Shown here: positions 43,127 to 53,101 of the stretch, in pieces
How the letters are laid out: each line of letters opens with the position of its first letter
How positions within the stretch are numbered: position 1 is the first letter of the stretch
From: WTFY01 sp026713925
GTDB taxonomy: Bacteria > Pseudomonadota > Gammaproteobacteria > UBA4575
Direction of reading: 5' to 3'
Assembly: GCA_963662355.1 (NCBI GenBank)
Contig: OY759361.1
Coordinates: 310,001-374,000 of the forward strand
DNA length: 64,000 nucleotides
Position numbers and translations under genes: made by a program
Notes under the pieces: generated by a model
The model's input: the letters and a program-made list of their open reading frames with translations, nothing else
Told to the model about the DNA's origin: nothing
Database searches by the model: none

Positions 43127-45103
43127 ATGAGCGAGTACAGTTTCGGGAACCCCGAAATTATTGAAGAGGAAGTCGATATCCTGATTATCGGTGGCGGCAT
43201 GGCAGCCTGCGGGGCGGCGTTTGAGGTCAAACGCTGGGTGGACAAGGCCAGGGAACAGGGTATTGACCTGACAGTCAGACTGGTCGACAAGGCTGCGATG
43301 GACCGTTCCGGTGCTGTGGCACAGGGATTGTCTGCGATCAACACGTATATGGGCGAGAACGACCCGGCGGATTATGTGCGCTATGTGCGGGGCGACCTGA
43401 TGGGTATTACCCGTGAAGACCTGGTCTATGACGTGGGCCGGCATGTGGATGACTCCGTACACAATTTTGAAAAATGGGGGCTGCCGATCTGGAAGCAGCC
43501 CGGAGACGAAGGCAAGACCCTGGTGGAGGGCGGCAAGTGTGTGCGCTCCGGTAAATGGCAGATCATGATCAACGGTGAATCCTACAAATGGGTGGTTGCA
43601 GAAGCTGCCAAAAAAGCGATTGGGACAGAGAATATCGTGGAGCACGTGTTCATCGTGCGCCTGGAAACCGACAAGAATGATCCGAACCGGGTGGCCGGTG
43701 CAGCTGGCTTCAGCGTGCGGGACAACACCCTGCATGTGTACAAGTTCAAGTGTTGCCTGCTTGCCGCGGGCGGGGCTGTAAATGTTTTTCGGCCCCGGTC
43801 CGTGGGAGAGGGTATGGGACGCGCCTGGTATCCGGTCTGGAATGCCGGTTCCACGTATTCCATGGCTGCCGAGTGCGGGGCCGAACTGACCCTGATGGAA
43901 AACCGTTTCGTACCTGCACGGTTCAAGGACGGCTATGGACCGGTCGGCGCATGGTTCCTGCTGTTCAAGGCAAAGTCCATGAACGCCTTCGGAGAGAATT
44001 ATCAGGAGAAAAACTACGAAACACTCAAGGACCACGGGTATGACGCCTATGCAATGGGCATGAAAATGGGCACCTGCCTCAGGAATCACCTGATGATGCA
44101 GGAACTGAAGAATGGCCGGGGTCCAATCTTCATTGATACCCCGACTGCAATGGCCAACCTGGCCCAGAACATGACACTCGAGGAAATCAAGCACCTCGAG
44201 GCCGAGGCCTGGGAGGATTTTCTCGACATGACCATCGCTCAGTGCGGCGTGTGGGCGGGTGAAAATATCGAGCCCGACAAGCAAATGTCCGAGATCATGC
44301 CGACCGAGCCCTACCTGCTGGGGTCCCATGCAGGATGTGCGGGAATCTGGGTATCGGGTCCGGAGGATATTCCAGGCATGCCCGACCATTATCACTGGGG
44401 CTACAACCGCATGACCACGATCAAGGGTTTGTTCACTGCGGGAGATGGTGTCGGGGCATCCGGACACAAGTTCTCCAGCGGTTCGCATGCGGAGGGCCGC
44501 ATTGCAGCCAAGGCCCTGGTCAAGTTCGCAATCGACAACAAGAACTGGAAACCGGAAATGGCTCGCTCTGTGGATGAGATCACTTCCGAGATCTACGCAC
44601 CCGTGAAAACGTTCCTGGAACACAAGGACTACACGACGGCGATCGACGTTAATCCGCATTACATCACTCCAAAGATGTTCCAGGCCCGTCTGCAAAAAAT
44701 CATGGACGAGTATGTGGCGGGTGTTTCCACCCTGTATCAGACCAACAGGACAATGCTGGAAGTTGCAGAGCGCAAACTGGAGATGCTCAGGGAAGACTCC
44801 CTAAAGATGCGTGCCAAGGACTTGCATGAACTTCTGCGCGCCTGGGAAAACTATCATCGGCTGATTACCGCCTTCGCACACATGAAACATATCCAGTTCA
44901 GGGAAGAAACCCGCTACCCGGGGTATTACTACCGTGCTGACTACATGAAGATTGATGACGAAAACTGGAAGTGCTTCACGAACTCGACCTTCAACCGCCA
45001 CACAGGTGAATGGAAACTCCGGAAAGTGCCTTATGTACAGTTGATCAGGAAAACCGATGACGAACCTGAAGCGATGGCCAGGCCGCCGGCGCAAGTCGCT
45101 TGA
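43127..45103 (+). CDS. aprA: APS reductase alpha subunit AprA, copy 2 (SRB-like/lineage-II type)
   Basis: A protein of 658 aa with GAGG ahead of the ATG. The FAD motif is ILIIGGGMAACGA (about 18-30). Other segments are DRSGAVAQGLSAINTYMG, ARFKDGYGPVGAWF, GSHAGCAGIW and KFSSGSHAEGRIAAK. Longer than copy 1, mainly in the N-terminal region and before the active-site His region. It catalyses the same AMP-dependent sulfite oxidation; the electron acceptor is probably not AprM and could be a Qmo-type complex, none of which is in the window. A terminator follows. Confidence 0.97.
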   Translation: MSEYSFGNPEIIEEEVDILIIGGGMAACGAAFEVKRWVDKAREQGIDLTVRLVDKAAMDRSGAVAQGLSAINTYMGENDPADYVRYVRGDLMGITREDLVYDVGRHVDDSVHNFEKWGLPIWKQPGDEGKTLVEGGKCVRSGKWQIMINGESYKWVVAEAAKKAIGTENIVEHVFIVRLETDKNDPNRVAGAAGFSVRDNTLHVYKFKCCLLAAGGAVNVFRPRSVGEGMGRAWYPVWNAGSTYSMAAECGAELTLMENRFVPARFKDGYGPVGAWFLLFKAKSMNAFGENYQEKNYETLKDHGYDAYAMGMKMGTCLRNHLMMQELKNGRGPIFIDTPTAMANLAQNMTLEEIKHLEAEAWEDFLDMTIAQCGVWAGENIEPDKQMSEIMPTEPYLLGSHAGCAGIWVSGPEDIPGMPDHYHWGYNRMTTIKGLFTAGDGVGASGHKFSSGSHAEGRIAAKALVKFAIDNKNWKPEMARSVDEITSEIYAPVKTFLEHKDYTTAIDVNPHYITPKMFQARLQKIMDEYVAGVSTLYQTNRTMLEVAERKLEMLREDSLKMRAKDLHELLRAWENYHRLITAFAHMKHIQFREETRYPGYYYRADYMKIDDENWKCFTNSTFNRHTGEWKLRKVPYVQLIRKTDDEPEAMARPPAQVA

Positions 45104-45138
45104 TCAATGGCTACACCCTGCATAACCGGGTAAGCCAT

Positions 45139-45163
45139 GCAACAATGGTTGCCAGTTTTTTTT
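45139..45163 (+). terminator. Rho-independent terminator after aprBA copy 2
   Basis: Stem GCAAC/GTTGC (45139-45143 and 45148-45152) with a 4-base loop, followed by eight T residues (45156-45163). It lies 35 bases after the aprA stop. The stem is short, so efficiency is uncertain. Confidence 0.55.
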
Positions 45164-45196
45164 ATCCAGGTCCGGCGCAATAAACCAGACTGACCC

Positions 45197-46102
45197 ATGT
45201 TTGACGAGAACGAAATAAAACGGAACATTCCGGTCGAAAGCCCTGTCCAGCCCAGGGAACTGGGACTGGAAAGCGAGTTCCAGTTCAGTTGCCACAAGGG
45301 CATCGCATGCTTTAACGCATGCTGCAAAAACATCGATATCACACTCACGCCCTATGACATTATCCGGCTCAAGAACCGGCTGGGCCTTGATTCAAGGGAG
45401 TTCGTTGCCCGCTACACCATGCCCTTCGCAATGGACTACCACAACATGCCGGGCCTGAAAATGGTAACGAAACCCGGCACGACGGAATGCATTCACCTGA
45501 GTGAAGAAGGCTGCGGGGTATATGATGACCGCCCGGCCGCATGCCGCTATTATGCCTTGGGCAGCATGGGGGTGCGCAAGAAGGAATCCTCCAGCGTGGA
45601 TGACATCTACTTCATGGTGAAGGAGGAACATTGCCTGGGTCATTTCGAGTCCAGGAAACAGACGGTCGCGCAATACCGCCACGAGCAGGGTATTGAAAAA
45701 TATGACGAAATGAACCGGGAATGGCGCGACATTGTCCTGAAAAAGCGGTCCAGTGGCCCCACCATCGGGGCACCCTCCAGGCGCAGCCTGCAACTGTTTG
45801 ACATGTGCAGTTACGACATGGACAGCTTTGCGGAGTTCATCCAGAGCAAGGGATTCCGGTCAATATTTTCCATTGCAGACGAAGAAACGAGAGAACTGAT
45901 GGACGACGAGGAAAAACGCCTGTTGTTTGCAATGCAGTTTCTGAAACAGGTCTTGTTCGGAGAAAAGACCATTCCAATGTATGAAAATGCACGTGAGCAA
46001 AGAATTGTCGAGCGCAAGGAAGTCTGGACCAGACGTGAGGAAAAGGCTGTCAGGCAGTGGCGCGAGCAGCAGGAAAAAAGCAAGTTTGATGAAGATGAAT
46101 GA
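45197..46102 (+). CDS. YkgJ-family cysteine-cluster protein
   Basis: A protein of 301 aa. The N-terminal domain has the YkgJ pattern CHKGIACFNACCKNIDITL, then C-x-H in ECIHLSEEGCGVYDDRP and CRYYALG. These cysteines probably bind zinc or an Fe-S cluster. The C-terminal third is long, charged and helical (RREEKAVRQWREQQEK), unusual for the short YkgJ proteins. It lies 93 bases after the second aprBA, beyond a terminator. Function unknown; a role in Fe-S enzyme maturation is possible. Confidence 0.85.
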   Translation: MFDENEIKRNIPVESPVQPRELGLESEFQFSCHKGIACFNACCKNIDITLTPYDIIRLKNRLGLDSREFVARYTMPFAMDYHNMPGLKMVTKPGTTECIHLSEEGCGVYDDRPAACRYYALGSMGVRKKESSSVDDIYFMVKEEHCLGHFESRKQTVAQYRHEQGIEKYDEMNREWRDIVLKKRSSGPTIGAPSRRSLQLFDMCSYDMDSFAEFIQSKGFRSIFSIADEETRELMDDEEKRLLFAMQFLKQVLFGEKTIPMYENAREQRIVERKEVWTRREEKAVRQWREQQEKSKFDEDE

Positions 46103-46120
46103 CTACTTCGTGGACAAGGT

Positions 46121-46261
46121 ATGTTCAACATGCTTGCAAAACAGCTTTGGCCGGACCTCTCGCAATACCATTTTTCAGTCAAGACCAAACGCAAGTCTGC
46201 AAAGGAGCTGTATTTCGCAGCGTTGCGCTGCGGCCTCATTGAAGCGACAAAATTCCCCTGA
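46121..46261 (+). CDS. Possible small basic protein (46 aa)
   Basis: ATG 46121, 18 bases after the YkgJ gene stop and in the same frame. The peptide is MFNMLAKQLWPDLSQYHFSV and then KTKRKSAKELYFAALRCGLI plus a short tail. Composition is plausible for a protein (alternating hydrophobic and basic residues). Only AGG lies close to the ATG. It could be a short gene translated by reinitiation or the end of a lost gene. Confidence 0.4.
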   Translation: MFNMLAKQLWPDLSQYHFSVKTKRKSAKELYFAALRCGLIEATKFP

Positions 46262-46289
46262 AAACAGACACGCCTTCCCAACAGACCGC

Positions 46290-46865
46290 TTATTTAAATT
46301 CACAGCTCTTGTACAGCCCAAGGGATCCTAGAATGACACTGTCCAGATTTCCGGAAATGCCTTGAGCATGGTGCAGCACGTTCAGGTAATTGCCGTCTAT
46401 TGAGAACAGTATTTCGCGGACACCATCCATCCCGTCCGATTTCAAACGGGTGTGGGAAATCAGGACTTCCGTTTCACCGGCCCGTTCATAACGCTCCCAC
46501 TTGATTTCCGCATGACCCAAATTTGGCAATAGGAAATACTTGAAGTAGTGCTCTTTTGCCCTCTCAAGCTGTTCTCTCCTTTCCTTGATCTTGCTCAATC
46601 CTGTCAGCTTGAGCGGGTTCAGACGCAGATGATCCACTCGCCACAGCAAGCGGGAACTGAGCTTGAACGTAACCGACTCTCCGGCTGTACTCTTTTGGTC
46701 CCAGATATGCAGTTGCCGGCTCAACACCCCTCCTGGCAGCCTGCACTTGAATGTTTCGCTTGGTGAAACATAATACCCGTGACTCAGACGTCCATTTGTC
46801 AGGACCAGCATGCACGAAGATACCGATACGACACATATCAAGACCAGCAAGAAGCGAACCAGCAT
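46290..46865 (-). CDS. Putative lipoprotein, unknown function
   Basis: A protein of 191 aa from ATG 46865 with a lipoprotein signal: MLVRFLLVLICVVSVSSC, the lipobox ending at Cys18. An upstream ATG at 46925 would bury the signal peptide. The mature part is mixed alpha/beta with a basic helix (KIKERREQLERAKEHYFKYF) and C-terminal beta strands. No family recognised. Probably anchored to the outer or inner membrane. Confidence 0.65.
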   Translation of the reverse strand: MLVRFLLVLICVVSVSSCMLVLTNGRLSHGYYVSPSETFKCRLPGGVLSRQLHIWDQKSTAGESVTFKLSSRLLWRVDHLRLNPLKLTGLSKIKERREQLERAKEHYFKYFLLPNLGHAEIKWERYERAGETEVLISHTRLKSDGMDGVREILFSIDGNYLNVLHHAQGISGNLDSVILGSLGLYKSCEFK

Positions 46866-47135
46866 CTCGGATTTTTCATGGCAGCTACAAAGATAGCGGG
46901 ACTTGGAAAGTTCGTATTTCAGCACAACCAGATCGTTTCCGTACGTATCAATTAAGAAAGCTGCACGTTGCCATATTCTTGAATCTGTGAATCTGTCTGG
47001 TCAGTATAGGCAAAATTGAAAACCGCATGCAAACAGAACTGTTTGATGCCGGATCAATCCAGATATCTCATACACGCCGGATCAGCCGGATGAATACCTG
47101 CAGTTATTGCCGCTATTCAACAGCCCACAAGCAGG

Positions 47136-48992
47136 CTAGAACATCTCCGATGAATCGACGTCCGTCTGCGTGTCATCCTCCACAAGACCGCGGGTGGGAA
47201 TGTAATCACCTGTGATCATCTGGTCGTAGCTCATTCCAGGCCCCACCATGGGATACACGCCGGCATCGGGGTCGATCATGACTTCCAGAAAGGCCGGACC
47301 GCTGAAATTCATGAATTCCTGAATGACTTGCCGCATGTCCGCGCAGTGTTCCAAGCGTACAGCATACTCGTAGCCGTCAGCCTGTGCCGCCTTGACAAAA
47401 TCCTTTTTGTGCAAGGACTTGTCACTGGCTGACAACCTGCCTTTGAAGAAAAGCTTCTGCCACTGCTTGACCATCCCGTCACCGAGATTGTTCAGTACAA
47501 CAATCTTTACGGGCAGCCTGTAAGTCGTCACAGTCTCAAGTTCGCCCAGATTCATGCGGATACTGGCATCCCCGTCAACGTCGATTACAACCAGATCAGG
47601 CCTGGCCAACTGGGCACCAATTGCCGCTGGCAGACCGAAACCCATCGTACCCATGCTGCCTGAAGTCAGCCAAAGCCGCGGTGACCTGAAGTCAAAATAC
47701 TGTGCTGCCCACATCTGGTGCTGCCCGACACCTGTGCTGATGATCGCCTGGCCATTTGTATACCGGTTAATCTCCTCGATCACCGCATAAGGCTGGATAA
47801 GAGCGCTTTGCTTGTCATAGTTCATGGCGTATGTGCGTTTCAGCTTCGCAACATGCTCATTCCAGGGCCTGAAGTCCTTGTTGCACTTGCGTGTGCGAAC
47901 CCCGTACTCCACCAGATTTTTCATGGCAAGCGGCAACAGGCCGACATAATTCCAGTCGACAGTCTTGACTTTATGAATTTCCGAGGGGTCCAAATCAAGA
48001 TGCGCAATGAATTTGGCTCGCGGTGCAAATTTGTCCGGCACTGCAGCCACACGGTCGTCGAAACGTGCACCAATGGCAATCAGGAAGTCACAGTCCTCGA
48101 CTGCATAATTTGCGAATGCCGTCCCGTGCATGCCGAGCATGTGCAGGGAACGTTCCTGTGTCGTGTCATACGTACCGATACCCATCAGAGTTGTAACAAC
48201 CGGGATTTTGAATTGATCTGCAAACGCGCGCACTTCGTTCGCAGCGTTCCCGTTGATCACCCCCCCGCCTGCATATATTAGCGGGCGTTCGGATTTTTCA
48301 AAGGCATCAAAAAAGGGTCTGCATTGCTCATCCGTCAATACATTATCCGCAACTTCGGAGATACGTTCGCGGTATCCCCGAATCAGCAATTTTCCTTTGC
48401 CCTGAAACACTCCCTCCCAGTTTTGCACATCTTTTGGAATATCAATCACTACCGGGCCGGGCCGGCCGGTGCGTGCAATCTCAAATGCAGTACGAACGGT
48501 GGCTTCAAGCTTTTCAGGGTCAGTGACCAGAAAGATGTGTTTCGCTACTGCACCCATGATGTTGGCAATGGGGGCCTCCTGAAAACCGTCGCTGCCTATT
48601 GCAGGCGTCGGCACCTGGCCACTGATCACGACAATGGGAATGGAGTCTGCCATACAGTCCCGAACCGGAGTGACCGTATTGGTGGCCCCGGGACCTGAAG
48701 TCACCATCACGACGCCAACCTTGCCGCTGGCACGCGCATAGCCCGAAGCCATAAAGCCCGCACCCTGCTCGTTGGCAGGGACGATCAGCGGCATGGACTC
48801 GTTCGTTTCCGCATTGTAACGGAACACCGCATCATAGGTGGGCAGGATGGCACCACCGCTGTAACCGAAAATTAACTCGGTTCCCTCCTGGGCCAGGACA
48901 TGCATGATGACATCGGAACCGGGCATCACAGTTCCTTCCAAAGGATGGGGAGCACCCCCATCATCTTTTTCAATGAGCCAGGCTGGTTGCAT
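47136..48992 (-). CDS. ilvB: Acetolactate synthase, large catalytic subunit
   Basis: A protein of 618 aa; an ATG at 48926 (MPGSDVIMHVL) also has a good ribosome binding site. Three ThDP-enzyme domains are present: the N-terminal catalytic Glu in ANEQGAGF, the central FAD/Rossmann-like domain with ARFDDRV, and the C-terminal ThDP site GDASIRMN...VLNN. It makes acetolactate/acetohydroxybutyrate for branched-chain amino acids. The regulatory subunit gene ilvN, normally adjacent, is absent here on either side. Cytoplasmic. Confidence 0.95.
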   Translation of the reverse strand: MQPAWLIEKDDGGAPHPLEGTVMPGSDVIMHVLAQEGTELIFGYSGGAILPTYDAVFRYNAETNESMPLIVPANEQGAGFMASGYARASGKVGVVMVTSGPGATNTVTPVRDCMADSIPIVVISGQVPTPAIGSDGFQEAPIANIMGAVAKHIFLVTDPEKLEATVRTAFEIARTGRPGPVVIDIPKDVQNWEGVFQGKGKLLIRGYRERISEVADNVLTDEQCRPFFDAFEKSERPLIYAGGGVINGNAANEVRAFADQFKIPVVTTLMGIGTYDTTQERSLHMLGMHGTAFANYAVEDCDFLIAIGARFDDRVAAVPDKFAPRAKFIAHLDLDPSEIHKVKTVDWNYVGLLPLAMKNLVEYGVRTRKCNKDFRPWNEHVAKLKRTYAMNYDKQSALIQPYAVIEEINRYTNGQAIISTGVGQHQMWAAQYFDFRSPRLWLTSGSMGTMGFGLPAAIGAQLARPDLVVIDVDGDASIRMNLGELETVTTYRLPVKIVVLNNLGDGMVKQWQKLFFKGRLSASDKSLHKKDFVKAAQADGYEYAVRLEHCADMRQVIQEFMNFSGPAFLEVMIDPDAGVYPMVGPGMSYDQMITGDYIPTRGLVEDDTQTDVDSSEMF

Positions 48993-49303
48993 CGTATCCT
49001 TGCGGATTTACAGGTAAAAGTTAAGCGGTTGACTATATCGTTAAACCGACAACGCTGCCAATCCGTTTTTGGTCAACTGGCAGGAATTGCCAGCAAAAAT
49101 ACTTCGCCAGCTATTTCAATGCAATCCTTTCAAGCTGCTTGGCGCGAATGGTCTGACCCTTCAAGGCAGCACATGCAGCAACAATATCTGACCTGGATGG
49201 GACTGTCCGGATATGGCATGGCTGCATACCCACAGATGCTTGCGTGAGCGCCCGATAATCGGTAGGGTCAATCCCTCCTGCTGGACCAGACCTACTTAAT
49301 GCA
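48993..49303 (+). other. Intergenic region between ilvB and cbbQ, with a 42-aa ORF
   Basis: Divergent promoters for ilvB and cbbQ must lie here; a TTGACT at 49029-49034 is the only promoter-like hexamer noticed. A plus-strand ORF at 49119-49247 reads MQSFQAAWREWSDPSRQHMQ and on to YGMAAYPQMLA. It is rich in Trp, Gln and Met and could be a small gene or the remnant of one. It has no ribosome binding site. Confidence 0.3.
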
Positions 49304-50116
49304 ATGAAAGCAAAATCTTTTAAACCGGAAGAATATTATATAAATAGTGAGCCTTACTATGAGCCCGTCAGTAAAGAGATCGAGGTATTTGAGGCAGCCT
49401 ACAACAACCAACTTCCAATCCTGCTCAAGGGCCCTACAGGCTGTGGCAAAACCCGATTCATGGAGTACATGAGCTGGCGGATCAAGCTTCCGCTGATCAC
49501 GGTATCGTGTCATGATGATTTAACCGCATCCGACTTGGTAGGCCGTTACCTTGTTACCGGAGGTGAGACGGTATGGGTCGATGGACCTCTCGCACGGGCT
49601 GTCCGTGCAGGCAGCATTTGCTACCTCGACGAGATCGTCGAGGCAAGAAAGGACACAACCGTGGTCATTCATCCCTTATGTGACGACCGTCGTGTGTTGC
49701 CCATGGAAAAACTGGGCGAGTTGCTGGAAGCTTCCCCTGAATTCTGTATGGCCATATCGTACAACCCGGGCTATCAAAGCGTGCTTAAGGACTTGAAACA
49801 AAGCACTCGCCAACGATTTGTTGCACTGGAATTCAATTACCCTGACACGACGGTTGAGCGGAAAATTGTAGAAAAGGAAACAGGCGTGGACAGTGACACG
49901 GCGAAGCAGCTTGTGAAATTCGCCCGAATGACACGTAACCTCAAAGGCAATGGTCTGGACGAAGGTGCCAGCACGCGTCTGCTTGTACATGCAGCAAAAC
50001 TGATCGTGGCGGGAGTCGACCCGGTGACCGCTTGTACAAGTTCCATATCACAGGCACTGAGCGACGATCCCGAAATGCTGACTGCCGTAAATGAACTGAG
50101 CGCTTCTGTGTTCTGA
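49304..50116 (+). CDS. cbbQ: CbbQ/NirQ/NorQ-type AAA+ ATPase
   Basis: A protein of 270 aa. Walker A is KGPTGCGKT (about 42-50), Walker B is ICYLDEI, and HDDLTASDLVGRY and FCMAISYNPGYQ are typical of the CbbQ group. With CbbO (VWA protein) these activate rubisco; NorQ/NirQ relatives activate nitric oxide reductase. Neither cbbO/norD nor rubisco or nor genes are adjacent, so the exact target is not certain. It converges with gcvP. Confidence 0.85.
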   Translation: MKAKSFKPEEYYINSEPYYEPVSKEIEVFEAAYNNQLPILLKGPTGCGKTRFMEYMSWRIKLPLITVSCHDDLTASDLVGRYLVTGGETVWVDGPLARAVRAGSICYLDEIVEARKDTTVVIHPLCDDRRVLPMEKLGELLEASPEFCMAISYNPGYQSVLKDLKQSTRQRFVALEFNYPDTTVERKIVEKETGVDSDTAKQLVKFARMTRNLKGNGLDEGASTRLLVHAAKLIVAGVDPVTACTSSISQALSDDPEMLTAVNELSASVF

Positions 50117-50209
50117 ACCATTCAGCATACCGCCAACTCTTCTGGACAATCATCACTTTACAGGCCCCGGCAGGCGTTGCCGTGTGCGCTCCGCGACTCA
50201 GGCAGGTGG

Positions 50210-53101
50210 TCACGTATCCGAGTAGTCTTCCATTGGAGGACAGCTGCAAAACAAATTCCGGTCACCATGCAGGTTATCCACCCTGCCCACAGGAGGCCAG
50301 TACTTGTCGTCCCGGATAGTGTGCATGGGGTAGAACGCTTGCTGTTTGCTATAGGGCATGGTCCATTCGGGCTCCAGTAGCAAGCGGTGCGTATGCGGTG
50401 CATTTTTCAACGGATTGTTTTCCCTGTCCGATTTGCCCCGTTCGATCAGATCTATTTCCCTGCGAATGGAAATCATGGCGTCACAGAACCGGTCCAGTTC
50501 CCGCATATTTTCGCTTTCCGTCGGCTCGATCATCAGGGTATCGGCTACCGGGAAAGACATGGTGGGGGCGTGGAAACCGTAATCCACCAGACGTTTGGCA
50601 ATGTCATCCACGGTGATATTGCAACTGCGTTTGATGGGCCGCAGTTCAAGAATACACTCATGGGCCACCATGCCGTTCCTGCCTGCATATAAAATCGGGT
50701 AATGCTCGCGTAAACGTGCAGCTATATAGTTGGCACTCAGGATTGCGACCTGTGTGGCCCGACGCAGGCCATCTGCCCCCATCATGGCAATATAGGCCCA
50801 TGAAACAGTCAAAATACTGGCTGAGCCCCAGGGTGCAGCTGATACGGTGCCGACCGTACCGCGTTTGCTTGCCGCCGGATTGACTCCTTCCACCAGAGGA
50901 TGTCCGGGCAGGTAAGGGGCAAGATGAACTTTCACACCGATCGGGCCCATACCGGGACCGCCTCCACCATGGGGAATAGCAAAAGTCTTGTGCAGATTGA
51001 TGTGCATCACATCGGCGCCCATTTCTGCAGGACGTGCGATGCCTACCAAGGCATTCATGTTGGCACCGTCCAGGTACACTTGGCCACCATGCTCATGAAC
51101 CAGCGCACAGATTTCATGGAACCCTGACTCGTACACTCCGTGCGTCGACGGATAGGTGATCATCAGGGCAGACAGGTGCTCCGAATGCTGGTTGACCTTG
51201 GCCTGCAAATCATCCAGGTCAACGTTGCCGTTGCTGTCACAGGCAACCACCACAACCTTCAGGCCGGCCATGACAGCACTGGCAGGGTTGGTGCCATGGG
51301 CTGACGCCGGGATCAGGCAGATATCACGTTTTCCCTGCCCCTGCACTTCCTGATACTTACGGATCACCAGCAAACCCGTGTACTCCCCCTGTGAACCGGC
51401 ATTGGGTTGCAATGAAAAGGCATCGAACCCTGTGAGGTCACAAAGCATGTCCTCCAGTTCTTCGAACAACTGCATGTAACCCTGTGCCTGGTCCAGCGGT
51501 ACAAACGGATGGATGGCATTGAAATCACGGTATGACAGGGCTTCCAGTTCCGTTGCCGCATTCAGTTTCATGGTGCAGGAGCCCAGCGGAATCATTGCCC
51601 GGTCTAGTGCAATATCTTGACGCGCCAGCCAGCGCATGTAGCGCATCATCTCGGTTTCACTGTGATACAACTCAAATACGGGATGCTGCAGTATCTTGGA
51701 GGTGCGCAATAGCTTATCCGGAATGCACTCATGCACGGTGGCATCCAGCGCATCAATGTCCAGGCTTCGCCCGGCAGCAGAGGCAAAGACTTCCCATAAA
51801 GCCAGCACTTGTTCACGGGTCGTTGTTTCGTCCAACGCGATGCCCAGATTATCCGCGTCATACACCCTCAGATTGATTCGTGCTTCCCTCGCCTTGGCAG
51901 CAATGCGCCGGGCACGGCTTGGAACGCACACTTTTACTGTATCGAAATACTGCATGGTGACGACGTTGACCCCCAGTTGTGTCAAACCGGCAACCAGCAC
52001 CTGTGTCAGACGATGCACCCGTTGCGCAATCAGGCGCAGCTCCCGGGGCCCGTAGTAGATGGCATAAAAGCTGGCGATGACTGCGGGCAGCACCTGTGAT
52101 GTACAGATATTGCTGGTAGCCCTTTCCCGCCGTATATGTTGTTCCCGGGTTTGCAATGCCATTCGCAGTGCCTTGTCGCCATGGTTATCGACAGATACAC
52201 CGATGATACGTCCAGGCATGGACCGGATGAATGTTTCCCTGGAAGCAAAAAACGCCGCATGAGGACCACCATACCCCATAGGCACTCCGAACCGCTGCGA
52301 GTTGCCCACCACGATATCAGCGCCCAATTCACCAGGCGGTGTCAACAGCACCATGGCAAGGATATCTGTGGCAACTGTCACGATGGCTTCCTGCCGATGG
52401 GCCTGTTCGATAGGCTCCCGAATATCTCGTGCCTCACCGCTGCTGCCGGGATACTGGAGGAGAACACCAAATGCATCTTTATCTTCCAGATCCGCAAACG
52501 GATCGCCGATGATGGTCTCATAGCCGAAGTTGCACGCCCGTGTTCGCACGACCGAAATGGTTTGAGGGTGACACTCACGATCGATGAAAAACCGGTTGCT
52601 TTCTTTCCTGCCGACACGCTTTGCCATGCTCATTCCTTCAGCCGCTGCGGTGGCTTCGTCAAGCAACGAGGCATTGGCAATCTCCATGCCAGTTAAATCC
52701 GTGATTACCTGCTGGAAATTCAGCAGTGCCTCCAACCTGCCCTGGCTGATTTCAGCCTGGTACGGAGTATAGGCGGTATACCAGGCCGGATTCTCCAGGA
52801 CGTTGCGTTTGATCACGGCCGGCATGATGGTATCGTGATAGCCCATGCCGATCATGGAAGTGAAAACACGGTTTCTTCTGCGCATCCTCCGCAAGCGGTC
52901 ACTGACTTCACGTTCACTAATGGTTCTGGTCAGGGAAAGCGGCTGGTTTGAAATGATGGATTCAGGTATGGCCCTGTCGACGATATCGTCCAGTTCATCC
53001 AGACCCAGGTAGGACACCATTTCTCGGATCTGGTGCCTGTCCAGGCCAATGTGGCGATGCGTGAAGCCGCCACGCATTTCAAGTTGTTCCAGTACACTCA
53101 T
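50210..53101 (-). CDS. gcvP: Glycine dehydrogenase (decarboxylating), P-protein
   Basis: A protein of 963 aa, the homodimeric long form. The PLP lysine is K705 in INLHKTFAIPHGGGGPGMGP. Also present are MIGMGYHDTIMP, SLLDEATAAAEGM and PLGSCTMKLNA. It releases CO2 from glycine and loads the aminomethyl group on GcvH. Its ATG overlaps the gcvT stop (ATGA), so translation is coupled. gcvH is not between T and P, unlike the common gcvTHP order. Confidence 0.97.
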   Translation of the reverse strand: MSVLEQLEMRGGFTHRHIGLDRHQIREMVSYLGLDELDDIVDRAIPESIISNQPLSLTRTISEREVSDRLRRMRRRNRVFTSMIGMGYHDTIMPAVIKRNVLENPAWYTAYTPYQAEISQGRLEALLNFQQVITDLTGMEIANASLLDEATAAAEGMSMAKRVGRKESNRFFIDRECHPQTISVVRTRACNFGYETIIGDPFADLEDKDAFGVLLQYPGSSGEARDIREPIEQAHRQEAIVTVATDILAMVLLTPPGELGADIVVGNSQRFGVPMGYGGPHAAFFASRETFIRSMPGRIIGVSVDNHGDKALRMALQTREQHIRRERATSNICTSQVLPAVIASFYAIYYGPRELRLIAQRVHRLTQVLVAGLTQLGVNVVTMQYFDTVKVCVPSRARRIAAKAREARINLRVYDADNLGIALDETTTREQVLALWEVFASAAGRSLDIDALDATVHECIPDKLLRTSKILQHPVFELYHSETEMMRYMRWLARQDIALDRAMIPLGSCTMKLNAATELEALSYRDFNAIHPFVPLDQAQGYMQLFEELEDMLCDLTGFDAFSLQPNAGSQGEYTGLLVIRKYQEVQGQGKRDICLIPASAHGTNPASAVMAGLKVVVVACDSNGNVDLDDLQAKVNQHSEHLSALMITYPSTHGVYESGFHEICALVHEHGGQVYLDGANMNALVGIARPAEMGADVMHINLHKTFAIPHGGGGPGMGPIGVKVHLAPYLPGHPLVEGVNPAASKRGTVGTVSAAPWGSASILTVSWAYIAMMGADGLRRATQVAILSANYIAARLREHYPILYAGRNGMVAHECILELRPIKRSCNITVDDIAKRLVDYGFHAPTMSFPVADTLMIEPTESENMRELDRFCDAMISIRREIDLIERGKSDRENNPLKNAPHTHRLLLEPEWTMPYSKQQAFYPMHTIRDDKYWPPVGRVDNLHGDRNLFCSCPPMEDYSDT

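Noticed and set aside
43121..44695. Minus-strand frame of 524 codons opposite the second aprA
   Set aside because: Complete overlap with a clear aprA gene; His/Gly/Val-rich composition typical of an antisense shadow.
38589..45103. Recent duplication of aprBA
   Set aside because: The copies differ in subunit length, Fe-S loop spacing and flanking genes, so independent origin is more likely.
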